In this document: piece after piece, positions 18,173 through 27,139 of the stretch
How positions within the stretch are numbered: the stretch's first letter is position 1
Layout: every line of letters begins with the position of its first letter
Program-made: the position numbers and the translations under genes
Notes under the pieces: model-generated
The model's database searches: none
Seen by the model: the letters and a program-made list of their open reading frames with translations, nothing else
What the model was told of the DNA's origin: nothing
Origin: Bradyrhizobium sp. 132
GTDB lineage: Bacteria > Pseudomonadota > Alphaproteobacteria > Rhizobiales > Xanthobacteraceae
Direction of reading: 5' to 3'
Length of the DNA: 64,000 bases
Assembly (NCBI RefSeq): GCF_023074185.1
Contig: NZ_JADPKY010000177.1
Span: 21,646 to 85,645, forward strand

Positions 18173-18952
18173 TCAGGAGCCGAACTGCTCGCGCAGAATG
18201 CGCTCTTCCAGGCTGTGACCGGGGTCAAACAGCATGCGCATCGAGATGGTCCTGTCGGACAGCACCTCGACGCGGCGGACGTCGCGGACCTCGTCATGGT
18301 CGGCGACCGCCGCCACGGGGCGCTTGTCGCCCTCCAGCACCTCGATCACGACATAAGCCGTGTTCGGCAGCAGCGCGCCGCGCCAGCGGCGCGGGCGGAA
18401 GGCGCTGATCGGCGTCAGCGCCAGCAGCGCAGCGTTGATCGGCAGGATCGGTCCCTGGGCGGACAGATTGTAGGCGGTCGAGCCGGCCGGTGTTGCCACC
18501 ATAATGCCGTCGGCGATCAGCTCGGTCATGCGTTCACGCTCGTCGATCAGGATCCGCAGGCGCGCGGCCTGGTAGGTCTGCCGGAACAGGGCGACCTCGT
18601 TGATGGCGTGATGCAGGTGGACGCGGTCGTTGGCGTCGGTCGCGCGCATCAGGAGCGGGTTGATCTCGGATTCCTTCGCCGCGTCGAGACGGGCCCGAAG
18701 ATCGACCGTCGAGTACTCGTTCATCAGGAAGCCGACGGTGCCGCGGTGCATGCCGTAGATCGGTTTGCCCGAGCGCATGTTCCGATGCAGCGTCTGGAGC
18801 ATGAGCCCGTCGCCGCCAAGTGCGACCACGACGTCCGCCTCCTCGACGGTGCAATTGCCATAATCCCCCGTCAGCTGGCCGAAGGCCGCTTGCGCCTCGC
18901 TGCTCGGGCTGGCGACGAAGGCGATCCGGTCGTATCGCGCTGGCTTGGTCAT
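18173..18952 (-). CDS. nadK: NAD kinase
   Basis: A 259-residue cytoplasmic enzyme that phosphorylates NAD to NADP with ATP or polyphosphate. The diagnostic GGDG is at residues 46-49 (VVVALGGDGLML), HAINEVALFR carries the NE motif, and DGIMVATPAGSTAYNLSAQGPI is the conserved glycine-rich segment. The length fits alphaproteobacterial NadK. It is transcribed toward the receiver gene with an 87-base gap and is divergent from the S10 peptidase gene 253 bases away. Confidence 0.96.
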   Translation of the reverse strand: MTKPARYDRIAFVASPSSEAQAAFGQLTGDYGNCTVEEADVVVALGGDGLMLQTLHRNMRSGKPIYGMHRGTVGFLMNEYSTVDLRARLDAAKESEINPLLMRATDANDRVHLHHAINEVALFRQTYQAARLRILIDERERMTELIADGIMVATPAGSTAYNLSAQGPILPINAALLALTPISAFRPRRWRGALLPNTAYVVIEVLEGDKRPVAAVADHDEVRDVRRVEVLSDRTISMRMLFDPGHSLEERILREQFGS

Positions 18953-19205
18953 GGCTTCCGGGGCAGGGCCGCTGGAGAAAGTTCCGCCGGGCTCGTCTAT
19001 ACGACCTGGGCCTCGATTGTCGAGGATGACCGCCTTTCAAAGGAGACCGCCAGCTGCCCATCCCGATCTGAGGGCAAAATCGGGCCGATTTGCGCCCAAC
19101 CGGGCTCTCCAGGCACCGCTGGACCCATGATCCCCCAAACCGTCGCAATTCCGCGCTACCCTTGCGGTCCGCACCGGTGCTCGCAGCCGGGCAGGGAGAA
19201 CGATC

Positions 19206-20774
19206 ATGGCGACGAATATGCCGGCGCTCCGCCGCGCGACCCTGGTACTGGCGGTGTCGGCTTTCGCGCTCGCGGGATTTGCGCGCGCGGACGATCCGCC
19301 GCAACCGCGCGCCGAGACCGCGGCGCCAGCCGGACAAAAGGGCGGACGTGGCGGCGCCGCACAAAGCCCGTCTCAGAATTCATCGTCATCCGCCGAGCCG
19401 CACCGTCTCCCCTCGGATTCGACCACGAAGCAGACGCTCGATCTTCCCGGCCGTACCCTCAACTTCGCCGCGACCGCTGGTTCGATCCGCGTGTTCGACG
19501 GCAAGGGCGAGCCGCTGGCCGACATTGCCTATACATCCTATGAGCTTGACGACGCCGACCGTGCGACGCGCCCCGTAATATTCCTGTTCAACGGCGGCCC
19601 CGGTGCGTCCTCGGCATGGCTCCAGTTCGGCGCGGCCGGGCCGTGGCGGCTACCGCTCGATGGCGAAGCGCTGTCGCCGTCCGCCTCGCCCGAGGTGAAG
19701 CCGAATGCGGAGACCTGGCTCGATTTCACCGATCTCGTCTTCATCGATCCCGTCAGCACCGGCTACAGCCGCTTCATCGCTAGCGGCGAGGATGCGCGCA
19801 AATCGTTCTACTCCGTTGATGGCGACGTCAATGCGATCGCGCTTGTGATCCGCCGCTGGCTGGAGAAGCACGATCGGCTGACTTCGCCGAAATACGTCGC
19901 GGGCGAGAGCTATGGCGGCATTCGCGGGCCGAAGGTGGTGCGCCAGTTGCAGCTCCAGCATGGGGTCGGCGTCAGGGGATTGATCCTGGTGTCGCCGCTC
20001 CTGGACTTCCGCGAGTTCACCGGCACCAGCCTCCTGCAATATGTCGCGACGCTGCCGAGCTATGTCGCTGTGGCGCGCGAAGCCAAAGGGGCGGTCAAGC
20101 GCGCCGATCTCGCCGACGTCGAGGCTTACGCGCGCGGCGACTTTCTGGCCGATCTCGTCAAGGGCGAGGTGGATAAGGAGGCCACCAACCGTCTTGCCGA
20201 CAAGGTCGCCGAGCTCACCGGTATCGACCAGGCGGTCAGCCGCCGGCTCGCCGGCCGCTTCGATGTCGGGGAATTCCGCCGCGAGTTCGATCGCAAAGGC
20301 GGCAAAGTGACGGGCCGCTACGATGCCTCGGTGCGCGGCTTCGATCCCTACCCGGATTCGAGCAGTTCTCGGTTCGGCGACCCCTCAGGCGATGCGCTGC
20401 AGGCGCCGCTGACGAGTGCCGCGGTCGACGTCCTGACGCGAAAACTCAACTGGCGGCCGGACGGCTCCTACGAGGTCCTGAACGGCGCCGTCGAGGGCAA
20501 ATGGGATTTCGGCCGCGGCATCAACCCGCCGCAGTCGGTGTCCGAGCTGCGCCAGATCCTTGCCACGGATGCCAAGCTGAACGTGCTGGTCGCGCACGGC
20601 CTTTTCGATCTCGCCACGCCCTATTTCGGATCGAAGCGGGTGCTCGACCAGTTGCCGGCCTTCGCGACACAGCGGGTGAAATTCATCGTCTATCCTGGCG
20701 GCCACATGTTCTATTCGCGCGACGGCTCGCGGCAGGCGTTGCGGAGCGAGGTCGAGACTCTCATTCGGGAGTAG
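19206..20774 (+). CDS. Exported S10 serine carboxypeptidase-like protein
   Basis: A 522-residue periplasmic protein of peptidase family S10. It has a signal peptide (LVLAVSAFALAGFARAD), a Gly/Ser/Gln-rich linker (residues 40-65), then the alpha/beta hydrolase fold. FLFNGGPGASSAW at 127-138 forms the oxyanion region, GESYGG at 233-238 holds nucleophile Ser235, FDLATPY supplies the aspartate near residue 468, and GGHMFY near 500 supplies the histidine. Family members remove C-terminal residues at low pH. The ATG at 19206 follows GGGAGAACG. Its stop overlaps by 14 bases the stop of the convergent hydrolase gene. Confidence 0.92.
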   Translation: MATNMPALRRATLVLAVSAFALAGFARADDPPQPRAETAAPAGQKGGRGGAAQSPSQNSSSSAEPHRLPSDSTTKQTLDLPGRTLNFAATAGSIRVFDGKGEPLADIAYTSYELDDADRATRPVIFLFNGGPGASSAWLQFGAAGPWRLPLDGEALSPSASPEVKPNAETWLDFTDLVFIDPVSTGYSRFIASGEDARKSFYSVDGDVNAIALVIRRWLEKHDRLTSPKYVAGESYGGIRGPKVVRQLQLQHGVGVRGLILVSPLLDFREFTGTSLLQYVATLPSYVAVAREAKGAVKRADLADVEAYARGDFLADLVKGEVDKEATNRLADKVAELTGIDQAVSRRLAGRFDVGEFRREFDRKGGKVTGRYDASVRGFDPYPDSSSSRFGDPSGDALQAPLTSAAVDVLTRKLNWRPDGSYEVLNGAVEGKWDFGRGINPPQSVSELRQILATDAKLNVLVAHGLFDLATPYFGSKRVLDQLPAFATQRVKFIVYPGGHMFYSRDGSRQALRSEVETLIRE

Positions 20775-22149
20775 GCCGTCGCTTGCGCGGCTTGTATCTC
20801 CGCGCGATCTCACGCGCCACGACCTTGGCCGGCTTGATGTTGGCGCCCGCGATCCAGACGTCGCTGACCTTGCCGCGCTTGTCGCGGATGCGCCGCACGG
20901 GCTCGCCGTGGCTGGAATAGCCGGCGGCCCAGGCAAGCTTGCCGGTGTCTCGGCCGGTGACCTCGATCTCGGCAGCGTCCATGAACGGGTTGTTGAACTG
21001 GGGATTGGCGACCAGCACGCGGTTGCCTGCAGGCACGAGGTCGCTCGCGCCCCAGATCGTCCACCAGCGCCCGGTCCAGTCTCGCACGCGCCGGTCGGGT
21101 GCGCCGCGCGTTTTAAACACGTGCAGGATCTGCATCGCGCCGTCCATCCAGAACGGCGCCGCGCCGTCGATGGAGTTGCTGAGGATGCTGATCGCGAGCT
21201 CGCAAGCGGGGATGGAGCAGGTCCGCGAGATGTAGCCCTGAAAGCCGCCGCCATGGCCGAACCAATCCCAGCCGTCGGTCTTGCCGGCGTTGACGCCGAG
21301 GCCGTAGTAACCTTCGAAGCTCTGCGGCACGCGCCAATGGTTTCGCGTCATCTCGCGGCGGCTCGCGACCGATAGCACGCTCTTTTTCGCATTGGGCGCG
21401 AGCTGCGCGAAAAACCGCGCCGTATCGGCGGCGGTCGCGACGAAGCCGGCGGCCGATGCCATGGCGTGCGCGGGATTGTCGCCGGGGATTACACATCGCT
21501 CTCCGTACGGCAGCTTGCGGGTGTGACCGCGCGCGAATGCCGCGCTCTTGGGAAGCGGCGCGTCCGGCTCGGTCTCGCGCAGGCCTGTGGCTTCGATGAT
21601 CTCGCGCTTGATCCAGACCGGGTAGGGCTCCTTCGTCACGGCCTCGATGAGGAGACCGATCAGGCCAAAGCCGTGGTTGGAATATTTGAAGCGCGTGCCC
21701 GGTTCGATCGCGGTCGGCAGCTTCAATTCCGCCGCCAGCTCCTTGGCGTTGAGATAGGGACGGTTGTCGATGAACTGGCTGGAATCGGCGCCGTCGCGCG
21801 TCAGTCCCGCGCTGTGCGAGAGCACTTGCGCAATTGTTGTTTCGGCGACGCGCGGATGCAGGCCGACGACATATTGTCCGATGGGATCGTCAAGCCGGAG
21901 CTTGTGCTGCTCGCGCAGCTTCATGATGCCGGCCGAGGTAAAACTCTTGGAGTGGGAGGCGATGCGAAAGCGGTGGCGCGGGGTGAGCTTCTCGCCGGTG
22001 TCGAGATTGGCGAGGCCGAACGCGTGCTCGGCGACCACCTCGCCGCGATGGACGAATGCGACCATAACGCCGGGCTGTTGAAACGTCGTTTGTTGGAATT
22101 CGATCCAGGAGCCGATGTAGTCGATCGCGGATCGCAGCCACTTGTCCAT
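20761..22149 (-). CDS. Serine hydrolase (beta-lactamase/D-aminopeptidase fold)
   Basis: A 462-residue member of the beta-lactamase-related family. Motif 1 is S65-H-S-K68 (IASHSKSFTS), motif 2 is Y156-S-N158 (FKYSNHGFG), and motif 3 appears as GHGGGF. A C-terminal lipocalin-like domain of about 100 residues follows. I see no clear signal peptide at the chosen start, ATG 22149, although the frame is open upstream. The overlap of its 3' end with the S10 peptidase gene suggests the pair has long been fixed tail to tail. A peptidase or esterase role is likely; the substrate is unknown. Confidence 0.85.
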   Translation of the reverse strand: MDKWLRSAIDYIGSWIEFQQTTFQQPGVMVAFVHRGEVVAEHAFGLANLDTGEKLTPRHRFRIASHSKSFTSAGIMKLREQHKLRLDDPIGQYVVGLHPRVAETTIAQVLSHSAGLTRDGADSSQFIDNRPYLNAKELAAELKLPTAIEPGTRFKYSNHGFGLIGLLIEAVTKEPYPVWIKREIIEATGLRETEPDAPLPKSAAFARGHTRKLPYGERCVIPGDNPAHAMASAAGFVATAADTARFFAQLAPNAKKSVLSVASRREMTRNHWRVPQSFEGYYGLGVNAGKTDGWDWFGHGGGFQGYISRTCSIPACELAISILSNSIDGAAPFWMDGAMQILHVFKTRGAPDRRVRDWTGRWWTIWGASDLVPAGNRVLVANPQFNNPFMDAAEIEVTGRDTGKLAWAAGYSSHGEPVRRIRDKRGKVSDVWIAGANIKPAKVVAREIARRYKPRKRRPTPE

Positions 22150-22206
22150 TGCGCACCAATTTGCGAGGGGAGGATTGGTGCGGAAGGCTATCCGAGAACG
22201 CAGAAT

Positions 22207-22230
22207 GGGCACAACCCTGCGGTTGTGCCC
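22207..22230 (-). terminator. Hairpin downstream of the TPR gene
   Basis: The stem gggcacaacc/ggttgtgccc with a four-base loop lies about 30 bases past the stop of the TPR gene read on the minus strand. The following T content is modest, so it may be a weak intrinsic terminator; it also separates this gene from the hydrolase start at 22149. Confidence 0.6.
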
Positions 22231-22258
22231 ATTTGCTTCATTCGAAGATGCGGCGTCT

Positions 22259-22801
22259 TTAGTAAACGAGGGTCGCGCCGGTCGGCTTGTCGAGCGCCGT
22301 GGCAAGCGAGCGATACTCGGAGCTGTCGGTGCCGGCGAGCGAGGCGATCTTGTTCAAGTGATACTGCGCCTGCTCCCGGTTGCCCTGCTCGAGCTGCCAG
22401 AGGCCGTAATACTGCCAGGTGCGGACGTGGTTCGGATCGTCCTTCAGCGCCAGCTCGTAATAGATCTTCGACGATTGGTAGTCGCCGATCTTGCGATAGG
22501 AATAGCCGATCAAATTGGCGACGTCGGCGACGTCGTCGCGCTTGAGCGACTTCAGCTGGCCGATCGCACCCGTGTAGTCGTGATTGTCGTAGATCGTGGT
22601 GTAAGCGGTACGGTACGCGGCAAGGAATTTCGGATCGCTGACGGAGGAGCTCTTCTTCTTGCCCTTCTTGGTCGAGGTGTCCGACTTCGGCGGCGACGAG
22701 GGTTCGTCGCTGCCTGCGGCATAGGCGCTGGTCAGAGCCGGCCCGGCCGCCAACGTCATGGCGACAAGTCCTGGCACAAGAAGCGTTGAGAGTTTGCGCA
22801 T
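22259..22801 (-). CDS. Exported TPR-repeat protein
   Basis: A 180-residue periplasmic protein with a signal peptide ending near AYAAG, a Lys/Ser-rich linker (STKKGKKKSSSVSD), and two to three tetratricopeptide repeats (ANLIGYSYRKIGDYQSS; TWQYYGLWQLEQGNREQA). TPR domains mediate protein contacts, so it probably serves as an adaptor in envelope processes. The next gene on the opposite strand starts about 250 bases away, leaving room for divergent promoters. Confidence 0.85.
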   Translation of the reverse strand: MRKLSTLLVPGLVAMTLAAGPALTSAYAAGSDEPSSPPKSDTSTKKGKKKSSSVSDPKFLAAYRTAYTTIYDNHDYTGAIGQLKSLKRDDVADVANLIGYSYRKIGDYQSSKIYYELALKDDPNHVRTWQYYGLWQLEQGNREQAQYHLNKIASLAGTDSSEYRSLATALDKPTGATLVY

Positions 22802-23052
22802 CTAAGTTCTCCCGTATGAAGCGTGGCGATCCTACACGATTGCCCAGAGACCGGAACACCCGGCGCGCAAAAACATTCCCCGCCGCCCCGGTCTATTCGC
22901 CCTGCCGCAGATGACAAACGTGTCATCGAGATGAACGGAAACCTGCAAAGGGCTTCAGACTGGGTTCAGCGCCCGCCGCCTAGGCTCTCACCTATGATCG
23001 AAGGGTAGGCGAGAGGGTGCCGCCTCAAGATCCTTCCAAGAGGAGACTAACC

Positions 23053-23421
23053 ATGTTGAAGACCATTTCCGCAGCCTTGCTCGCAGCTTCCGTGATTGCA
23101 GCTCCGGCCTTCGCCACCGAAGCCGGAAAGACCACCACGACCACGCCGGTGATCAAGGCGGACCAGAGCCAGACCAAGGTGTCGACCACCGCCGCGAAAC
23201 CCGACGCCGGCCTCAAGGCGGACGCCAAGGTCTCCGACATCAAGGCGGGCGCCAAGGTGGATACCAAGTCGAAGGCGATGAACGCCAACGCCGCGGTCAC
23301 GCCGGACCAGCACAAGACCGTGCGCACGCATCGCCACCATCACAAGCATCTGGCGGCGAAGAAGTCTCTGAAGACGCAGCCGGACGTGACCAAGCCGGCG
23401 ACAATGGACAAGCGCAGCTAA
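23053..23421 (+). CDS. Small exported His/Lys-rich protein
   Basis: A 122-residue protein with a signal peptide (MLKTISAALLAASVIAAPAFAT). The mature part is low-complexity: Lys/Ala/Asp/Thr with short repeats (DAKVSDIKAGAKVDTK) and a histidine cluster HRHHHKH. Histidine clusters can bind metal ions, so periplasmic metal buffering is a possibility, not a finding. AGGAGA seven bases before the ATG fixes the start. The 240 bases after the gene hold nothing I recognise. Confidence 0.75.
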   Translation: MLKTISAALLAASVIAAPAFATEAGKTTTTTPVIKADQSQTKVSTTAAKPDAGLKADAKVSDIKAGAKVDTKSKAMNANAAVTPDQHKTVRTHRHHHKHLAAKKSLKTQPDVTKPATMDKRS

Positions 23422-23661
23422 CGACTGATCCGGCGCGGCGACGTCGTAGCATTGCCCAGTCGCCGCGTGAGGAATTCAGGCCGGCCCGTCGATTTGGCGC
23501 CTGCGCGAAAGCGCAGCCGTCGGCGGCGGGCCGGTGCGCTATCGGCAAGGCTCTTGGCGGCAAGGCTTGTGGCGGCAGGACGTGCGAGCAGGACCGAATT
23601 CCCTTCGCGCAATCTTGAGGCTAGAAGAGCTTCTGGTCTGATTGAACGGAGAGCGTAAGCG

Positions 23662-24096
23662 GTGGGGCAATTGGCGAAACGAGCGGTACGCCTGGCATTG
23701 ATCCTGGCATTGCCGTTGGCGCTGGCGGCATGTTTCGGCAGCGACGGTGACCGTCCAACCCTGATGGACGGGACCCAGGCCGGCGGGCCGCAGCCGTTTC
23801 CCGACAATTTCCGCAGCGATACGCTGGCCTTGATGCGCAGCTATCTGAACAACCCGGTGGGCGTGCGCGACGCCAGCATGGCCGAGCCGTTGCAGCGCGA
23901 GGTCGGCGGCCGCCAGTTCTATGTCAGCTGCCTGCACTTCACCCCACGCGAAACCGACGGCACCTACAAGGCCATGCGGGAACGCGCCGTCATTTTCGTC
24001 AACGGCCGGGGGGACCGCGTCGCTGATCGCGCCAGCGAGCTGTGCGCGGGCGCGGTTTACGTACCCTTTCCGGAACTGGAAAAGATGACGCGGTAG
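23662..24096 (+). CDS. Putative lipoprotein, unknown function
   Basis: A 144-residue protein with an N-terminal lipoprotein signal (LALILALPLALAAC, lipobox LAAC with Cys24), so it should be lipid-anchored in the envelope. The mature domain has two further cysteines (YVSCLHF and SELCAGAVY) that could form a disulfide. GTG at 23662 is the start, preceded by GGAGAG. The family is not identified. The 287 bases to the porin gene show no further gene. Confidence 0.75.
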   Translation: MGQLAKRAVRLALILALPLALAACFGSDGDRPTLMDGTQAGGPQPFPDNFRSDTLALMRSYLNNPVGVRDASMAEPLQREVGGRQFYVSCLHFTPRETDGTYKAMRERAVIFVNGRGDRVADRASELCAGAVYVPFPELEKMTR

Positions 24097-24383
24097 CGCA
24101 AAGCCCGCCTTCATCGGCTGATGGTAGGACAGGGGCCGCCGGAGCTGCCGGATCACATTTCGGCGAGCTTTGAACGGGGTGGTTTCGCCTTGCGACAAAT
24201 TGTTACGCAGATCTTTGCGCAGGCTGGGAAGACAGCCGGTACAAGGCTACGTGATGGAACAAAGTCGCGTTGTTGCCGCTCTGTCACAGTTGCGAACGAT
24301 CAACGTTCCGGCATCGCCGCGAAGCAACCCAATTCACGCCACGTTGTTTCCTGAGTGTCGTTAATGAAAGAACGGGGATGATC

Positions 24384-25091
24384 ATGAAAACGATTTTGCT
24401 GGGCGCAGTCGCTCTGCTTGCGCTGGCCGCGCCGGCCGCAGCAGCGGATATGCAGGCGCGCACCTACACCAAGGCTCCGGCCTATACGCCGCCGCAGGTG
24501 ATCTACAACTGGACCGGTTTCTACATCGGCGGCCATGTCGGGGGCGCCTTTGCCGGCGACAGCAGCTTCCAGTCGAGCGACGCGCGCTTCCTGGGCGGCG
24601 TGCAGGGCGGCTTCGACTACCAGTTCGCGCCCAACTGGGTCGTGGGTATCGAGGCCCAGTATTCCTGGCTGCCGACCAACAATAACGGTGTCACGTTCCC
24701 GCTGGGCTCGCAGGTGACGTCCAATACCGACCAGATCGGTTCGGTGACTGGCCGCATCGGCTACACCTGGGGTCCGGCGCTGCTCTATGCCAAGGGCGGT
24801 TACGCCTGGCGCAATGGCGGTCTCGGCGTCAACGTCGCCGGCGTGCCCCAGACATTCACCACCACAGGCAACAGCAAGGACGGTTATACCGTCGGCGCCG
24901 GCCTCGAATACATGTTCGCGCCGAACTGGTCGGCCAAGGCCGAGTACCAGTACTACAACTTTGGCAGCACGACCTTCACCTCCGGTCCGCCCGACATCAT
25001 CGGCGTCCGGGGCCGGGACGACGAGCATACCGTCAAGGTCGGCGTGAACTACCGCTTCGGTTGGGGCGGTCCGGCAGCCTCGCGCTACTGA
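24384..25091 (+). CDS. Outer-membrane beta-barrel protein (Omp25/RopB-like)
   Basis: About 235 residues with a signal peptide (ILLGAVALLALAAPAAAAD) followed by YNWTGFYIGGHVGGAF, the hallmark first strand of the rhizobial Omp25/Omp31/RopB family. Alternating strands with the repeat AEYQYYNFGS, and the C-terminal KVGVNYRFGWG ending in aromatic residues, fit an eight-stranded barrel inserted by BAM. The function is structural or in surface interaction. ATG 24384 (or 24378) follows ACGGGG. A strong terminator lies 27 bases after the stop. Confidence 0.92.
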   Translation: MKTILLGAVALLALAAPAAAADMQARTYTKAPAYTPPQVIYNWTGFYIGGHVGGAFAGDSSFQSSDARFLGGVQGGFDYQFAPNWVVGIEAQYSWLPTNNNGVTFPLGSQVTSNTDQIGSVTGRIGYTWGPALLYAKGGYAWRNGGLGVNVAGVPQTFTTTGNSKDGYTVGAGLEYMFAPNWSAKAEYQYYNFGSTTFTSGPPDIIGVRGRDDEHTVKVGVNYRFGWGGPAASRY

Positions 25092-25117
25092 CGCGCCACC
25101 AACGACCACGATCTGAC

Positions 25118-25142
25118 AAAGGCCGGCTCCCGCCGGCCTTTC
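25118..25142 (+). terminator. Rho-independent terminator after the Omp gene
   Basis: aaaggccggc-tccc-gccggccttt forms a ten-base-pair stem with a four-base loop; the 3' arm ends in T residues. It sits 27 bases past the porin stop. Confidence 0.85.
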
Positions 25143-25343
25143 GTCTGCCGGGCCCTCGTGGGCCAGCCTTTTGTTTGCATTGCATCAACCATCTGGCGCG
25201 TCATTTGCAGGCGAACATTCCAGCGCGCGCCTTCTCACGCGCGTCATGGAGCTCGGGTAAAGCAAAAATAATTTTTGCCGCTTACGGAACTCACGCGCCG
25301 GAACGCGTTATATGACAATTACCGGGTTGGTGGGACGACGGAC

Positions 25344-25586
25344 ATGCGTATCTTGGTGTCGGCAGTGGTGCTCTCGTGCTTCGTCAGTTTGCCGTGCGCT
25401 GCCCAAACAATCCTCAAATCCGAGCCTCTGATGCTGGCACCCTATGAGGTGGCCTTCGTCAAGGACGCCTCGTGCTCCTCCGGCAAGGTGCTGAAGGTCA
25501 CCGGCGCGATCCGTGGGCTACATCGCCGGAAGGCCTGCGTGGCCTTGGCGGGCGAGCAGGCCTCGCTGGCAACCGCGACGCCCTGA
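25344..25586 (+). CDS. Small exported protein, unknown function
   Basis: An 80-residue protein with a signal peptide (MRILVSAVVLSCFVSLPCAAQ). The short mature region, about 60 residues, has one cysteine in KDASCSSGKVLKVTG and a second in RKACVALA, so it may form one disulfide. It looks like one of the small conserved Bradyrhizobium exported proteins; no function is assigned. ATG 25344 is chosen because it begins the signal peptide. Confidence 0.65.
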   Translation: MRILVSAVVLSCFVSLPCAAQTILKSEPLMLAPYEVAFVKDASCSSGKVLKVTGAIRGLHRRKACVALAGEQASLATATP

Positions 25587-25628
25587 GACTTTTCCGAGCT
25601 CTGACTTTCTCAGGCGTCCAGTCGGATT

Positions 25629-25883
25629 CTACGAATTCAGCTCGAGCTCCAACCTGGACTGGCGATCGGCCTCGGCCTTGTTCCTGGCGGGGTCCTCACC
25701 CTGTGCGGCCTGGCAGGGCTTGATCTCGTAATCGTTGTCGAGCACCCGGCGCGGGCCAAGGCGATCGTCGTCGGCACTGACATCCACGACGAGGCCACTC
25801 CGCTGCGCGAGCTTCCAGATATCGGACTCATCAGGGTAGGCCTTGCTGATCTGGGCATCGTTGCAGAACAGGGCGTAAGGCAT
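25629..25883 (-). CDS. Small acidic cytoplasmic protein
   Basis: An 84-residue soluble protein starting MPYALFCNDAQISKAYPDE, with DNDYEIKPCQAA in the centre and a charged C-terminal helix (NKAEADRQSRLELELNS). GGGAAG directly precedes the ATG. It has no membrane segment or known motif. Its composition and start signal support a real gene; its function is unknown. Confidence 0.65.
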   Translation of the reverse strand: MPYALFCNDAQISKAYPDESDIWKLAQRSGLVVDVSADDDRLGPRRVLDNDYEIKPCQAAQGEDPARNKAEADRQSRLELELNS

Positions 25884-26045
25884 TCTTCCCGCTCCCGGAA
25901 ACCGCGATAACGATTTTGCGGGGGAGGGGTTCCCGTCGGCCGGTTGATCACATGGCCGTGATGTGCGGCGCCGGGCCCTGAGTCCTTAACGAGTCCTGAA
26001 TCCCGAAAAAAAGAATCCTTGGGACTCGTTTGGCGGAATCAGCGG

Positions 26046-26165
26046 ATGTTTTCGGCCATGACGAGCGACCTGAAAACCTCCTGCGGGCACATGCTGCTGC
26101 CCCTGACGCTGGCGCTGTTCGGCGCCTGTGCGGCCAATCTCTGGCTGGTGTGGTCTTGGCTGTAG
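26046..26165 (+). CDS. Very small single-pass membrane protein
   Basis: A 39-codon frame (or 35 from the internal ATG at 26058) with a hydrophobic C-terminal segment LLPLTLALFGACAANLWLVW. It has no strong Shine-Dalgarno. The codon choice and a plausible transmembrane helix support it, but it could be chance. Confidence 0.4.
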   Translation: MFSAMTSDLKTSCGHMLLPLTLALFGACAANLWLVWSWL

Positions 26166-26186
26166 GCCCGCGACAGAGGCCCGGCT

Positions 26187-26564
26187 TTACTTTTCAGCCG
26201 CTGGACGGGGAGAGACGTCGCGGATGGCGGCGCGCAGTTTGGTCAGGGTGGCCGTGCAATATTCCTCGCGCTCGCGCTCGAACCGCTCCTGATGCTTGCG
26301 GAAATTGGCGATGCGGGTCTGCATCTCGGCTCGGACCTCGTAGCGCGCCGCCCGCGGCGTCAAGACAGGCGAGGGCTGCGCCGGCGGAGCGGGCCGAAGC
26401 GGTTCGATCTCGACGACGGTCTCGAGGGGGATGATCTCCACCGACGCGGCCGCTGCCGCCATCGGGATCTCCGGCGGATGGAGGTCATCCGTTTTGCCGG
26501 TTACCGATTGGACGAAGGCCATTGTCTGCGCGATCAGCGCGTCGCGTTCCCTGATCCACTTCAT
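26187..26564 (-). CDS. Conserved-type protein of unknown function with coiled-coil end
   Basis: A 125-residue soluble protein. The N-terminal 25 residues (MKWIRERDALIAQTMAFVQ) are helical, the middle is Pro/Ala/Glu-rich and disordered, and the C-terminal 45 residues (YEVRAEMQTRIANFRKHQ then FEREREEYC) form a charged amphipathic helix likely to coil. No enzymatic motif is present. It is flanked by other small genes on both strands. Confidence 0.6.
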   Translation of the reverse strand: MKWIRERDALIAQTMAFVQSVTGKTDDLHPPEIPMAAAAASVEIIPLETVVEIEPLRPAPPAQPSPVLTPRAARYEVRAEMQTRIANFRKHQERFEREREEYCTATLTKLRAAIRDVSPRPAAEK

Positions 26565-26665
26565 GGTGCACCTTTGTTGGGGCTATTTCAGCAAAGCTGG
26601 CCAGCCGAATCAAGAAGGTGTTTGTTGGGGATTGCATATTTTTCCCGCCCGCCTGACAGTGGGGA

Positions 26666-26830
26666 ATGGATGCCAAAACGGACCATTCGGACGAAGCGGA
26701 CGGCCTGAGGCTCGTTCGCGCGTTCCTGTCGCTGCCGCCCGACAAGCGGGCGGAGGTGATCGCGTTCGTGGAAGAATTGGCGCGGGCCCAAAGCCGGCCC
26801 GAGGAGGGCACGGAGGTCTCGCCGGGGTGA
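26666..26830 (+). CDS. 54-residue helical protein
   Basis: A compact frame MDAKTDHSDEADGLRL followed by the amphipathic helix pair RAFLSLPPDKRAEVIAFVEE. The LPPDKRAEVIAFVE segment resembles the short C-terminal helical tail found after HTH domains in several regulators and in small orphan proteins of rhizobia. It begins after a GTGGGGA stretch and ends at TGA 26828-26830. The clear amphipathic periodicity supports a real product; its role is unknown. Confidence 0.6.
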   Translation: MDAKTDHSDEADGLRLVRAFLSLPPDKRAEVIAFVEELARAQSRPEEGTEVSPG

Positions 26831-26833
26831 GCG

Positions 26834-27052
26834 CTATCGCTCCCGCGGATTGACGTTGGGCTCGAACGGCGCCCCGACCACCCGAACGGGTGTCGGCGCG
26901 GTTACGTCGGTAGCAGCCCTTTCGGCCATCTGCTGCGCCGGAGCGGGCCCCAGTGTCAGCTCGAACAGCGCAACTGTGCCAGCCACGACGCCACAGCACA
27001 GCGTGACTATCGACAGCAGAAACATGTTTCGGTTTTCTTCTCGGATCCGCAT
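26834..27052 (-). CDS. Small single-pass membrane protein
   Basis: A 72-residue protein: short charged N-terminus (MRIREENRN), one transmembrane helix (FLLSIVTLCCGVVAGTVALF), then a Pro/Val-rich periplasmic or cytoplasmic tail ending FEPNVNPRER. ATG 27052 or 27025 could be the start; the latter follows AGAAG. Function unknown. It converges on the 54-residue gene with a three-base gap. Confidence 0.55.
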   Translation of the reverse strand: MRIREENRNMFLLSIVTLCCGVVAGTVALFELTLGPAPAQQMAERAATDVTAPTPVRVVGAPFEPNVNPRER

Positions 27053-27139
27053 GGGCCGACAACGGCTGAGGCGAGCAACCGGTTCCGCGCCGGCCCTGTC
27101 GCGATCATCGCAGCCATCCCAATTTTCTGCCAACGCTTA

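Noticed and set aside
18215..19543. 442-codon plus-strand frame
   Set aside because: It is antisense to nadK and then out of frame with the S10 peptidase.
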